Shown piece by piece: positions 27,976-36,697 of a DNA stretch of 50,652 nucleotides; position 1 is the first letter of the stretch; each line of letters begins with the position of its first letter. Origin of the DNA: Candidatus Sulfomarinibacter kjeldsenii (GTDB taxonomy: Bacteria > Acidobacteriota > Thermoanaerobaculia > Thermoanaerobaculales > Sulfomarinibacteraceae); the NCBI GenBank assembly GCA_014764485.1, contig JACXWA010000120.1, positions 1 through 50,652 of the forward strand, written 5' to 3'. The position numbers and the translations under genes are program-made. Under the pieces are notes generated by a model. The model had not been told where the DNA came from. It saw nothing but the letters and a program-made list of their open reading frames with translations, and did no database searches.

Positions 27976-28671
27976 ATGATGGGTACAAAGACCGAGAACC
28001 GAGTGGCTGAAAAGTCCACCGCCGCCGAGCAGGTGTATAACGCTCTGAAACGCGACATCATCACCCTGCAACACCAACCGGGGGTCTCGCTGACGGAACA
28101 GCAGCTGGCGACGCTCTACGGCACCAGCCGGGTGCCGGTGCGCGAGGCTTGCAGGCGGCTTGGACAGGAGGGTCTCTTGACCGGGCGCCCGTACCGTGGA
28201 TACTCGGTCAACCATATTTCGCTCAAGGAGATCGGAGATTGCTTTGATCTTCGCCTCGGCTTGGAATCGCGGGCTCTTGAGCTTGCCGCACAACGTGCGA
28301 CGGCTGGGGACCTCAATCGGCTCAGCAACCTCGCGACCATCGAGTACACCTATCACGACTGGGATTCATACGTTGAGTTTCTCGATCGAAACCTCGACTT
28401 TCACATTCAGCTCGCCTCGCTATCGCGCAACGACCGGCTGGTGGCTGTATTGCGCGATCTACTCGGCAGCATGCAGAGGTTTTTCTTCCTCGGACTCGAC
28501 CTGGGCGATTTCGCTTCCGAAATGCGCTCGGAGCACGAGGAACTGGTGGCGCTGCTCTCGAGCGACAGCCCGGATCTTGCGATCGGCTGTCTGAACCGCC
28601 AAATCACATCGTCGCGGGACCGAATCCTGCGCGCGCTTATTGAAGACCGAATCGATCTACCTATCGGGTGA
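27976..28671 (+). CDS. GntR family (FadR/FCD-type) transcriptional regulator
   Basis: AAEQVYNALKRDIITLQHQPGVSLTEQQLATLYGTSRVPVREACRRLGQEGLLTGRPYRGYSVNHISLKEIGDCFDLRLGLESRALELAAQ; C-terminal FCD-like helices. Start could be 27976 or 27979; the track start at 27913 would place the operator inside the ORF. Confidence 0.92.
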   Translation: MMGTKTENRVAEKSTAAEQVYNALKRDIITLQHQPGVSLTEQQLATLYGTSRVPVREACRRLGQEGLLTGRPYRGYSVNHISLKEIGDCFDLRLGLESRALELAAQRATAGDLNRLSNLATIEYTYHDWDSYVEFLDRNLDFHIQLASLSRNDRLVAVLRDLLGSMQRFFFLGLDLGDFASEMRSEHEELVALLSSDSPDLAIGCLNRQITSSRDRILRALIEDRIDLPIG

Positions 28672-28679
28672 GGTGTCCA

Positions 28680-29885
28680 ATGTCTGACTTCGTGTATCTC
28701 GACAATGCCGCCACGACCTTTCCGAAGCCACCGGAAGTCATTCAGTTCATGTGTGACTTCTATCAGACCCGGGGGGTGAACCCGGGACGTACGGGATTCG
28801 ATCTCGCGCTCGAGGCCGAGGAGACGCTGGCCGATGGACGTCGCGCCCTGACTGAGTTCTTTGCGGGTGGTGATCCAAACCGGCTGGTCTTTTCATACAA
28901 TGTGACTGATGCTCTCAACCTGCTGATCTCGAGTGTGCTCGTACCCGGCGATCATGCCATAACCACATGCCTCGAGCACAATTCGGTGCTGCGACCGATG
29001 TATATGCATCGGGAGCGGGGTGTCGAGGTCGATTTCGTGCCCTTCGACGGGCGTGGCTATGTCGATCCGGACGACATTGCTCGCCGAATCCGTCCAAATA
29101 CCAAGCTCGTGGTCATGAACCACGGATCGAATGTGATCGGCACCATTCAACCGGTGGCTGAGGTCGGTCGGATCTGTCGGGAACGCGGCGTCCTCTTCGC
29201 TATCGATGCCGCCCAGACTGCAGGCCTGGTGCCGATCGACGTCAACGCGATGAACATCGATGTAGTCTGTTTCACCGGTCACAAGTCTCTCTTCGGGCCG
29301 TCCGGCACAGGCGGTATGTATATTTGTGAGCACGTAGAAATCACACCATGCCGCGCCGGTGGAACGGGTGTCATGAGCGCGCTCAAAGGCCAGCCAGATG
29401 CGTACCCATGGCGTATGGAATTCGGCACTGTTAACACGATGGGCGTCTCCGGGCTACTCGCTGCGCAGAAATGGATTGCCGACCGCGGCGGCGTAGGGGC
29501 TATCTACGAGCACGAGATGCGGCACGCGAAGAGGCTCCATGAGGGCCTTTCCGCCATAGATGGCGTAAAGCTCTACTGCGCCGATCTTGATCACGACCAC
29601 CTGCCAGTATTCGTCTTTAACATCGACGGAATGCCGGCCGACCAGACCGGTACCTTCCTCGATGTAGAGCACGACATCATCACCCGAACCGGGCTCCATT
29701 GCGCGCCGCAGGTTCACGAGGGGATCGGGACCTTTGAGACCGACGGGACGGTCCGCTTCTCGCCCGGTGTTTTCACAACCGACGAGGAGGTCGAGCGAGC
29801 GATCGAAGCGGTCGCAGAAACAGCCGAGATCGGTCAGGAGAGAATTGGAGCGGCAAAACAGCCGGTCCTGGCGACCAACGCGTAG
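28680..29885 (+). CDS. Cysteine desulfurase family (class-V aminotransferase fold)
   Basis: MSDFVYLDNAATTFPKPPEVIQFM...GVNPGRTGFDLALEAEETLADGRRALTEFF...VVMNHGSNVIGTIQPVAEVGRICRERGVLFAIDAAQTAG..DVVCFTGHKSLFGPSGTGGMYI. Confidence 0.92.
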   Translation: MSDFVYLDNAATTFPKPPEVIQFMCDFYQTRGVNPGRTGFDLALEAEETLADGRRALTEFFAGGDPNRLVFSYNVTDALNLLISSVLVPGDHAITTCLEHNSVLRPMYMHRERGVEVDFVPFDGRGYVDPDDIARRIRPNTKLVVMNHGSNVIGTIQPVAEVGRICRERGVLFAIDAAQTAGLVPIDVNAMNIDVVCFTGHKSLFGPSGTGGMYICEHVEITPCRAGGTGVMSALKGQPDAYPWRMEFGTVNTMGVSGLLAAQKWIADRGGVGAIYEHEMRHAKRLHEGLSAIDGVKLYCADLDHDHLPVFVFNIDGMPADQTGTFLDVEHDIITRTGLHCAPQVHEGIGTFETDGTVRFSPGVFTTDEEVERAIEAVAETAEIGQERIGAAKQPVLATNA

Positions 29886-29907
29886 CGAGCCGAAGGTCGG
29901 TTGAGCC

Positions 29908-30189
29908 TTACCCTGACCACTCTTCGGGGGTGAGGGTGCGCATCGAGAGGGCGTGGATGTCGTTCACCATCAAATCACCCAGAGCCTCATAGACGATACG
30001 CTGCGCAGCGATTCGGGACAGCCCGCGAAAACGATCTGAAACCACCAGAATCCGAAAATGTCCGCCGCCGCTCTGCGCGCCCGCGTGGCTCTCGTGGAGA
30101 GAACTCTGATCGAGGACCGTTACATACCGAGCCTCTAGCTTGTTGTGGAGGGCATCCTCAATCGCCTGTGCCCTGGCAGAAGTTCCCAC
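29908..30189 (-). CDS. BolA family protein
   Basis: 93 aa; RAQAIEDALHNKLEARYVTVLDQSSLHESHAGAQSGGGHFRILVVSDRFRGLSRIAAQRIVYEALGDLMVNDIHALSMRTLTPEEW. Confidence 0.93.
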   Translation of the reverse strand: MGTSARAQAIEDALHNKLEARYVTVLDQSSLHESHAGAQSGGGHFRILVVSDRFRGLSRIAAQRIVYEALGDLMVNDIHALSMRTLTPEEWSG

Positions 30190-30275
30190 AGCCTCACTCC
30201 TTCCTCATCTTCCCTCTCGAAGAGAAGAACCGAATCAGCGCGGAAGATCTTCCTGAAGTCCCCGATCCAAGGCAA

Positions 30276-31481
30276 CTATGTGCGGGTACGGGAAGTAGGT
30301 GATACCAGGCCGGCGGCGAGCTCCCGGGCGAGCTCCCAGTAAGGAATCGTGCGATTTCGACCAAGCTCTTTGGCCGCGTACATGCAGGTGTCGGCCTTGC
30401 GTAGGAGCTGGTCCTTGGCCTTTTTGGAATCGCGGTTCTCCGCACCGAGTTCAGGCATGATATCTGCCTGCAGGGTGGCGATTCCAATCGAGCAGGTCAC
30501 TACGCCCTCGATGCGAATACTCGTCACGCCGTCCGAGTTCTCGGGGTCAGCGCTGACCACAAATGCCCGATCAGCAATGTTCTGGCGAATGGTCTCGGCG
30601 ACCCAAAAGGTCTCCTGACGCCCTGCGCCCGGCAGGGCGATGACGAATTCGTCACCGCCATACCGAGCGGCCAACCCTTCGCCAGGGACAATCTGTTTGA
30701 GAGTCGCGCCGACCTCAGACAATAGTTGACTGCCGACAAGATGACCGTGCGTGTCGTTGACCTCTTTGAAATGGTCGAGGTCGAGGAAGATGACTCCACA
30801 TTCAGAGCCGTTCGCGACGGCATCGTCAATAATCCTCGACAAACTGCCGTGGAGATATCGATCGTTATAAAGCTCGGTAAGCTCGTCGCGTTTGGCGATT
30901 TCTTTTGATCGTTGAGCGTCGATAGCGTTTACCACCGAGAGGGAAATTGTCTGTGCGAAGATCCCAAGGAGGGCAAGATCGGCGTCGGAATAACCCTTAC
31001 CGCTCGAGTGATTGATGAGCTCGATCACACCGATCGTGCGCCCCTCGCCTTCGAGAGGTGCTCCAACGACAGAATCGATATTGAAGCCAATTCGGAGTCC
31101 GGGGCCACTTCGGAAGATCGGATCTGCGAAAGGTTCTGTACAGGAGTATGGCCGGCCGGTCCGATAGACCTCACCGATGATCCCCTTGCCGGAACTGAAT
31201 CGCTCCTCCATGAGATCGTCGGACTTGGGCCCAAATCCGGCGATCACCACGAGCGACAGCCTGTTGTCGTCCTCGTCGGTGTCCAAAGGGTCGTCCAGAT
31301 AAATGGTCCCCGCCTCCGACGGCAGGAAGTCGTTGGCGCGGTGGAGTAGCTCACGAAATATTCGGTTGAGATCAAGGTCGGCAACTGTCGAGGACCGTTG
31401 CTCGCGCTTCAAAAAATGTGCGAGCTTGGCGCTGCTGATGCAGCGAACGCCCGGCAAGCTCGATGAGGTATCTACAACCAT
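30276..31481 (-). CDS. GAF-GGDEF diguanylate cyclase
   Basis: 401 aa; GAF-like (EAGTIYLDD...GKGIIGEVYRTGRPYSC...VVGAPLEGEGRTIGVIELINHSSGKGYSDADLALLGIFAQTIS) then DELTELYNDRYLHGSLSRIIDD...FLDLDHFKEVNDTHGHLVGSQLL...ARYGGDEFVIALPG. Confidence 0.95.
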   Translation of the reverse strand: MVVDTSSSLPGVRCISSAKLAHFLKREQRSSTVADLDLNRIFRELLHRANDFLPSEAGTIYLDDPLDTDEDDNRLSLVVIAGFGPKSDDLMEERFSSGKGIIGEVYRTGRPYSCTEPFADPIFRSGPGLRIGFNIDSVVGAPLEGEGRTIGVIELINHSSGKGYSDADLALLGIFAQTISLSVVNAIDAQRSKEIAKRDELTELYNDRYLHGSLSRIIDDAVANGSECGVIFLDLDHFKEVNDTHGHLVGSQLLSEVGATLKQIVPGEGLAARYGGDEFVIALPGAGRQETFWVAETIRQNIADRAFVVSADPENSDGVTSIRIEGVVTCSIGIATLQADIMPELGAENRDSKKAKDQLLRKADTCMYAAKELGRNRTIPYWELARELAAGLVSPTSRTRT

Positions 31482-31532
31482 GCTATTTCAGAATAGCAGG
31501 TAGTGTCCAACTGGCCCCTGCCGAGCGGACCT

Positions 31533-31733
31533 TTAAGTATTGTTGGCGTCTTTGGTCGCGTCCTGCCCATTCTCGTCCGACGCCGTTTTTTCTTCAGTGC
31601 GCACCGAACTCTTGAAGTTGCGAATACCTTCACCGAGGCCCTTACCGAGCTTTGGTAGCTTGTTGACCCCGAAAATCAGGACGACGATCGCGAGCAAAAT
31701 CAAGAGCTCGGGAAGACCCAGACTTCCGAACAT
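31533..31733 (-). CDS. tatA: Sec-independent translocase TatA/E
   Basis: 66 aa; MFGSLGLPELLILLAIVVLIFGVNKLPKLGKGLGEGIRNFKSSVR. Confidence 0.95.
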   Translation of the reverse strand: MFGSLGLPELLILLAIVVLIFGVNKLPKLGKGLGEGIRNFKSSVRTEEKTASDENGQDATKDANNT

Positions 31734-31772
31734 ATCGACCTCCTAGGTTGGCGCCGCCCTATGACCTCTGTC

Positions 31773-32726
31773 TTAGCTCGCCGGATGCCGACGCCGCGAC
31801 AAGTCTAGCAGAAGGTCTACCAACTCTGAAGGGGCCTCCAGCGAGGCCAGTTCCGGCGCGATGCGGCGAACCATCTCCTCCGCCCAGATTTCGTATGCTC
31901 TGGCGCCATCTGCGGCAAGTCTCGCAAAGGTCCCGAGAACCTTGAGGCCTCGCTGCACGCTCACCAACCGCCACCGGTCCAGCCAACCCGCCTCTGCATC
32001 GGTATCCGCCGCCCACGACTCCAGGATCTGAATCCTCTCTGTCTTTTCGAGCACGCGCGGCATGCCGCGCTCACCAAGGAGTGATGCCACATCGTAGGAG
32101 TCTGGTCCGACCAGAATGTCCTGGTAATCGATCAGACCGACGGAGCCGTCCGCGAGGAGGAAAAGATTGTTGAGATGGTAGTCGCGGTGGCACACGCGTT
32201 GCGGATGTTCACCGATGGCTCCGGCAAGCTCGTCAAGCCAGTATCCAACGGATGGGGACGGCGTGACCTCGAGTTGGTGACGACAGAACCAAAGCTCGAA
32301 GCCGGCAAGTTCCCACCTGAGGCGCGAGCGATCCAGGGGCGGGTTCCACGCCGGCGAGTTGGTCGGCTGGAATCTTGCGAGGGTGACCAGGGGGGCGATG
32401 AACTGAAGACCCAGCGCTCTCCGGACACTCGGTGGAGCGTCTACCAGAGCACATTCTGCGTCGTCAGGCCCGAAATCCTCGAGTATGGCCCACCCCTCTC
32501 CAAGGTCGTGGTCGAGGAGGAAGGGTACCCGCAAGCCGTGGGCGCCACACCACGCTCGCACCTCGAGATCCCGGCTCATCTGACCTCGAACGTTTTTTGG
32601 GTAAAAGGTGAGCAATGCGGTCCGGTCGTGGCGATCCCAGAGCCGTACATAACGCCGAGAAGAGGCGTCGCCAGGCAAGGCCTGCTCGCGAATCCAGGGT
32701 TTCGGGAGGATGGTCGCGGAATCCAT
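31773..32726 (-). CDS. Aminoglycoside-phosphotransferase-fold kinase (AmgK-like sugar kinase)
   Basis: 317 aa; PGDASSRRYVRLW, GWAILEDFGPDD, VCHRDYHLNNLFLLADGSVGLIDYQDILVGPDSYDVASLL. Confidence 0.85.
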   Translation of the reverse strand: MDSATILPKPWIREQALPGDASSRRYVRLWDRHDRTALLTFYPKNVRGQMSRDLEVRAWCGAHGLRVPFLLDHDLGEGWAILEDFGPDDAECALVDAPPSVRRALGLQFIAPLVTLARFQPTNSPAWNPPLDRSRLRWELAGFELWFCRHQLEVTPSPSVGYWLDELAGAIGEHPQRVCHRDYHLNNLFLLADGSVGLIDYQDILVGPDSYDVASLLGERGMPRVLEKTERIQILESWAADTDAEAGWLDRWRLVSVQRGLKVLGTFARLAADGARAYEIWAEEMVRRIAPELASLEAPSELVDLLLDLSRRRHPAS

Positions 32727-32831
32727 AATCCAACGTCAGTGTACTCTGCCGCAACTGGCGCCGGCCGAATAGCAAAGTCAGCTGCGGCGGTTTGCACGAG
32801 CAATGGTGGCGGGCTCGGACGATGAGGTAGG

Positions 32832-33239
32832 ATGGGAAGACCTGGCATGGACGATGGGTTGTTCAGGTGGAGGACCATGGAAGAATCGCGCACCCAAAGG
32901 CTGCAGGAGCTGTTGCGAAAGCTGGGGAAGGCCCTGCACGCAACGGTCGTGCGCTCGGATGAGGTCCGGGAATGCCTCGAGGAACTGCACGAGGACGGGT
33001 GGCAGGCGGTGATGATGCTCGAAACCTCTCTGGCATGTAGAGAGGACGGTTCGGTGGAGATTGGCCGCGGAACCATGCGGCTCCACGTCGGGGAAAACGG
33101 GTCGATGCCCGAATATCGAATCGGCGTCGATGACGCCCAGTTTCTGTCTTCGATCGGAATTTCCATTGGGCGCCACCGCTCGCCGGCGAAGATTCTGCCG
33201 CGTCCGCAGTCCGATCCGGACAGCGATTTGAAGACGTGA
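32832..33239 (+). CDS. Hypothetical protein
   Basis: ORF of 135 aa between divergent/co-oriented genes; RTQRLQELLRKLGKALHATVVRSDEVRECLEELHEDGWQAVMMLE; start uncertain (32832, 32847 or 32877). Confidence 0.55.
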   Translation: MGRPGMDDGLFRWRTMEESRTQRLQELLRKLGKALHATVVRSDEVRECLEELHEDGWQAVMMLETSLACREDGSVEIGRGTMRLHVGENGSMPEYRIGVDDAQFLSSIGISIGRHRSPAKILPRPQSDPDSDLKT

Positions 33240-33254
33240 GCCGCCGCTCAAATC

Positions 33255-34289
33255 ATGGACGGTAGAACGAATCTTGTGGGCAGAAATTCGGTCGAGATCA
33301 CGGAGCTGATCGCGCCTCATGTCGATCGTGACTTCCGTGGTCGGCAAGTTGCGCAGTGGATTGTCGACCGCAATGCTTCAAGCTTTGGCGTTATGACCAA
33401 TCTGCCACTCGCCCTACGCCGAGACCTCGACACCCACTTCAGCCTCGAGGAGCCTGAAGTGCTGCAGGTGGTGGAGAGCTCCGATGGTTCCTGCAAATAC
33501 CTCCTCGGCTTTTCGGACGGTGTCGGGATCGAGAGCGTTTCGATGCGCGAGGGGGCCAAGGCGACCTTCTGCCTGTCTTCACAGGCCGGCTGTGCCGTCG
33601 GTTGTACCTTCTGTGTCACCGGTGCTGTTGGCGCCGGCCGAAACCTGCGGCCGGAAGAAATCGTCGGTCAATACCGGGTGATGTTACGCCGTCTCGATAC
33701 CGAGGTCGAGCGCGTCAATATCGTCTTCATGGGCATGGGAGAGCCCCTGCTCAACACCGGAAACCTCGGACCAGCTCTCACTGTCCTGTCCGAGCGTGTG
33801 AGTTTGAAACGGATCACCGTCTCCACCGCCGGTGTTCTTCCCGGGGTTCGCTGGCTCGCCGGGCTCGAGAAGCGGCCGAAGCTGGCCGTCTCGTTGAACG
33901 CTCCCGACCAGGAACGCCGGACCAAAATCATGCCAATCGCGCGCCGCTACCCCCTGGTCGACCTGATGAAGGCCTTGAGGGAATTTCCCTTGGAGCGTGG
34001 TCGGAGGATCACCTTCGAGTATGTGCTGATCGATGGTTTCAATGACGCCGAGAAGGATGCTCGGTTGACGGCTCGTCTCATCCGCGGTATTCCCGCCAAA
34101 GTCAACGTTATTCCGCTCAATGAAGATCGAGAGCACTTCCCGGATCTTCGGCGTCCGGCCGCCGCAGTGGTCGATCGTTTTGCTGCCGGCCTGCGGGACG
34201 CCGGGTTAACGGTGACGGTGCGCTGGTCAAAAGGTGAGGACGTCGCAGCCGCCTGTGGTCAGCTCAGGCAACGTCAGCCCATTCGATAG
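33255..34289 (+). CDS. rlmN: 23S rRNA (adenine2503-C2)-methyltransferase, radical SAM
   Basis: 344 aa; CFCLSSQAGCAVGCTFCVTGAVGAGRNLRPEEIVGQ (CxxxCxxC), RVNIVFMGMGEPLLN, RRITFEYVLIDGFND, VNVIPLNE. Confidence 0.93.
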   Translation: MDGRTNLVGRNSVEITELIAPHVDRDFRGRQVAQWIVDRNASSFGVMTNLPLALRRDLDTHFSLEEPEVLQVVESSDGSCKYLLGFSDGVGIESVSMREGAKATFCLSSQAGCAVGCTFCVTGAVGAGRNLRPEEIVGQYRVMLRRLDTEVERVNIVFMGMGEPLLNTGNLGPALTVLSERVSLKRITVSTAGVLPGVRWLAGLEKRPKLAVSLNAPDQERRTKIMPIARRYPLVDLMKALREFPLERGRRITFEYVLIDGFNDAEKDARLTARLIRGIPAKVNVIPLNEDREHFPDLRRPAAAVVDRFAAGLRDAGLTVTVRWSKGEDVAAACGQLRQRQPIR

Positions 34290-35005
34290 ATCATCGACCA
34301 TTGCCGCCCCGCGCCGACCCCGTCCCGACGGTAGGAGGCGAGCTCCGGAGTCAAGGCGGTACAGGGTCCTGAAATACCGATCATCGTGGATTCTAGGCCG
34401 AGATCTTCGAGTCGTGCGGCAAGGAATCCGCGCAGGTCGATCTGGCGCCCCTGCCGCCACCTCGCCTCGTCAAGATCGAATTGACGAAGGCCGTCGATGA
34501 CCTCTCGGCTGACTTCGTATTGCGGCCCCGAGATGGCTGGTCCGAGTATTGCTCGCAGGTGGTGCGGCGGAACGCCGTACTCGACTTCGAAACGACGGAT
34601 TACCGCCCCTGCGATATCGGCGACAGAGCCCCGCCATCCGGAATGTACGGCAGCGACGACACCGTCTCCAGTGATGAGAATCGGCACGCAATCAGCAGTC
34701 CATATCACCAGTCCGACTCCGGTATCAGCTGTCATCAAAGCGTCGCATCGTCCCACGCAGACGGCGTTCTCGAAGGGTCGGCCAGGTTCTGCTGCCAGCG
34801 ATGCGATGACCCGACCGTGGACCTGTTCACCCCAGCGAACGGCACCGATTTGGGTCCCAAGGTCTGTCATCAACCGACGCATCCGTTCTTCCGGCAACGC
34901 CGCCGGCCTCGCCGGGCCAATGCCGAATAGCATTCGTACGCCGTCCAGGTTGAAGTCCAGGGCAAGTTCGCTGGCGATTCTTGTCAGATTGTCTGATCGG
35001 TCCAT
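34274..35005 (-). CDS. pgeF: PgeF/YfiH family (polyphenol oxidase / purine nucleoside phosphorylase-like)
   Basis: VRWGEQVHGRVI..CDALMTADTGVGLVIWTADCVPILI..VVAAVHSGWRGSVADIAGAVI...LRAILGPAISGPQYEVSREVI...CTALTPELASYRRDG; start at 35005 (MDRSDN). Confidence 0.92.
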   Translation of the reverse strand: MDRSDNLTRIASELALDFNLDGVRMLFGIGPARPAALPEERMRRLMTDLGTQIGAVRWGEQVHGRVIASLAAEPGRPFENAVCVGRCDALMTADTGVGLVIWTADCVPILITGDGVVAAVHSGWRGSVADIAGAVIRRFEVEYGVPPHHLRAILGPAISGPQYEVSREVIDGLRQFDLDEARWRQGRQIDLRGFLAARLEDLGLESTMIGISGPCTALTPELASYRRDGVGAGRQWSMIYRMG

Positions 35006-35106
35006 GGCCCAATGATACAATTCAGGCCCTTGGGGGGTGTGTTGAGGGATCACTGTCAGGGGTGCGAAGCAGCCCGAAAAGCGTTATCGCGAGCGCTTTC
35101 TAGCTC

Positions 35107-35775
35107 GTGATTCGTCTCCGTTCCGTCTCCAAGGAATACGAGCGACGCACCATTCTCGATGCTCTCGACCTCCAGGTTGACGCCGGTGAATTCGTATTTC
35201 TAACCGGACCATCGGGCGCCGGCAAGACGACACTACTGCGCATGCTCTACGCCGCCGAACACCCGACCGAAGGCGAGGTGTGGGTAGCGGGTCGACGAAT
35301 CGACGAGATGGTGCGAGCTCAATTGCCGTTGCTGCGCCGCAAGATCGGCGTCATCTTTCAGGATTTCAAGCTTCTGCGTCGCAAGACCGTGCTCGAAAAC
35401 ATCACCTTCGTCCTACGCATCCATGGCATCGCACCCCGTGAAGCCCATCGCCGGTCCATGAAAGTGCTCCGGCGCCTCGGTCTGCAGAATCGACAGGCGG
35501 CGTTCCCGGATGCGCTCTCCGGAGGAGAACAGCAACGTGTCGCGATCGCCCGTGCCCTCGCCTACCAGCCACGGCTGATCCTCGCCGATGAACCCACCGG
35601 CAACCTCGATGCCGATCTCGCCTCCGAGCTTCTGAGTCTGCTGTGCGACATCAACTACCAAGGGGCGACGGTCCTGGTGGCCACCCATGATCACGCCATA
35701 CTCGAGTCGATCCCCGCCCGTACCCTGGTCCTCCATCAGGGCCAAATTCACTATGATGGGATGTGGCCGCCGTGA
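35107..35775 (+). CDS. ftsE: Cell division ATP-binding protein FtsE
   Basis: 222 aa; GTG start; LTGPSGAGKTTLLRMLY, IGVIFQDFKLLRRKTVLENITF, LSGGEQQRVAIARAL, LILADEPTGNLD. Confidence 0.93.
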   Translation: MIRLRSVSKEYERRTILDALDLQVDAGEFVFLTGPSGAGKTTLLRMLYAAEHPTEGEVWVAGRRIDEMVRAQLPLLRRKIGVIFQDFKLLRRKTVLENITFVLRIHGIAPREAHRRSMKVLRRLGLQNRQAAFPDALSGGEQQRVAIARALAYQPRLILADEPTGNLDADLASELLSLLCDINYQGATVLVATHDHAILESIPARTLVLHQGQIHYDGMWPP

Positions 35776-36626
35776 TCCGGCACGCCTTCGCCGAAGGCCT
35801 TATTGTCTTGCGTGAGCGGGCAGTAGTCAGTGTGATTCTGGCGTTTGCCCTTGGGGTGCCGATCGCTTTTGCCGGAGTCGGCCTGACCCTTCAGCACTGG
35901 TTGGGTCCGGTCGCGGACCTCTCCGGCCAGAAGAGTTCCGTGGCGGTGTTGCTGCATCCACAGATGGAGTCGGGCGAGCGGCGACGATGGATCGCAGAAA
36001 TAGCGATCGATCATCCGCGCTGGACCGTCTCGGAGGTGTCGAGCAGCGACCTTGCCGAACGCCTGCAACGCTGGTTTCCATACCTCGAAGACCTGATTAA
36101 TTCTGGCGATGCCGCATTGCCATCGCTTGTCGAGATCCTCACCGACAATCCCGATTCTGTGACAGTGCTCGAGGGTCGGGCGGAGGTACTCGCCATTGGT
36201 CCTCGTTCCTCGATCCAACAGACCCTCGGACGGGTCGCGCGTGGTCTGGCCCTGATTGTAGGTGTCGTCAGCTTTGTGCTGTTGGCGGTGGCGGTATTAC
36301 TGGCTGCGGTGTGGGTCCACCTCGAGCTCTATCGACATTCCGACGAGGTGATCATAATGCGTCTCGTCGGTGCAACCGAGGGCACAATTCGCGGCCCATT
36401 CCTGGTCGCGGTCGCGATTCCCGGATTGGTGGCCGGAATCCTCTCGGTGGTGGGTTCGCTCGTGACGGTGTCGGGCCTTTCGCAGCTCGCCTCCGCCCTC
36501 GGCCTCTCGGCGATGTCGATTCCTGCGAGCGTCCTCGCCGGGCAACTTGCGGCCGGTGTTTTCCTGCCACTGCTCGCGGCTGTGGTCACCCTTGCTCGGT
36601 ACGCCGCCGACGCCACCGAGGGCTGA
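35763..36626 (+). CDS. ftsX: FtsX-like permease
   Basis: Overlaps ftsE; N-terminal TM, extracellular loop, then VARGLALIVGVVSFVLLAVAVLLAAVWVHLELYRHSDEVIIMRLVGATEGTIRGPFLVAVAIPGLVAGIL. Confidence 0.9.
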   Translation: MAAVIRHAFAEGLIVLRERAVVSVILAFALGVPIAFAGVGLTLQHWLGPVADLSGQKSSVAVLLHPQMESGERRRWIAEIAIDHPRWTVSEVSSSDLAERLQRWFPYLEDLINSGDAALPSLVEILTDNPDSVTVLEGRAEVLAIGPRSSIQQTLGRVARGLALIVGVVSFVLLAVAVLLAAVWVHLELYRHSDEVIIMRLVGATEGTIRGPFLVAVAIPGLVAGILSVVGSLVTVSGLSQLASALGLSAMSIPASVLAGQLAAGVFLPLLAAVVTLARYAADATEG

Positions 36627-36641
36627 CAAAACAGAACCGTC

Positions 36642-36671
36642 AAAAAAAGCGCAGCCAATCGGCTGCGCTTT
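36642..36671 (-). terminator. Rho-independent terminator closing the exbB...TPR operon (possibly bidirectional with ftsX)
   Basis: aaagcgcagcc-aatc-ggctgcgcttt (36646-36671), 11-bp stem with tetraloop; A7 (36642-36648) on + becomes T7 at the minus-strand 3' side. Confidence 0.85.
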
Positions 36672-36697
36672 GAAGAGAAAATGTGGAAAACGTCGTA

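Noticed and set aside
35072-35096. aaagcg...cgcttt hairpin before ftsE as a terminator
   Set aside because: Only 6 bp with a 10-nt loop and a short T run; not strong enough.
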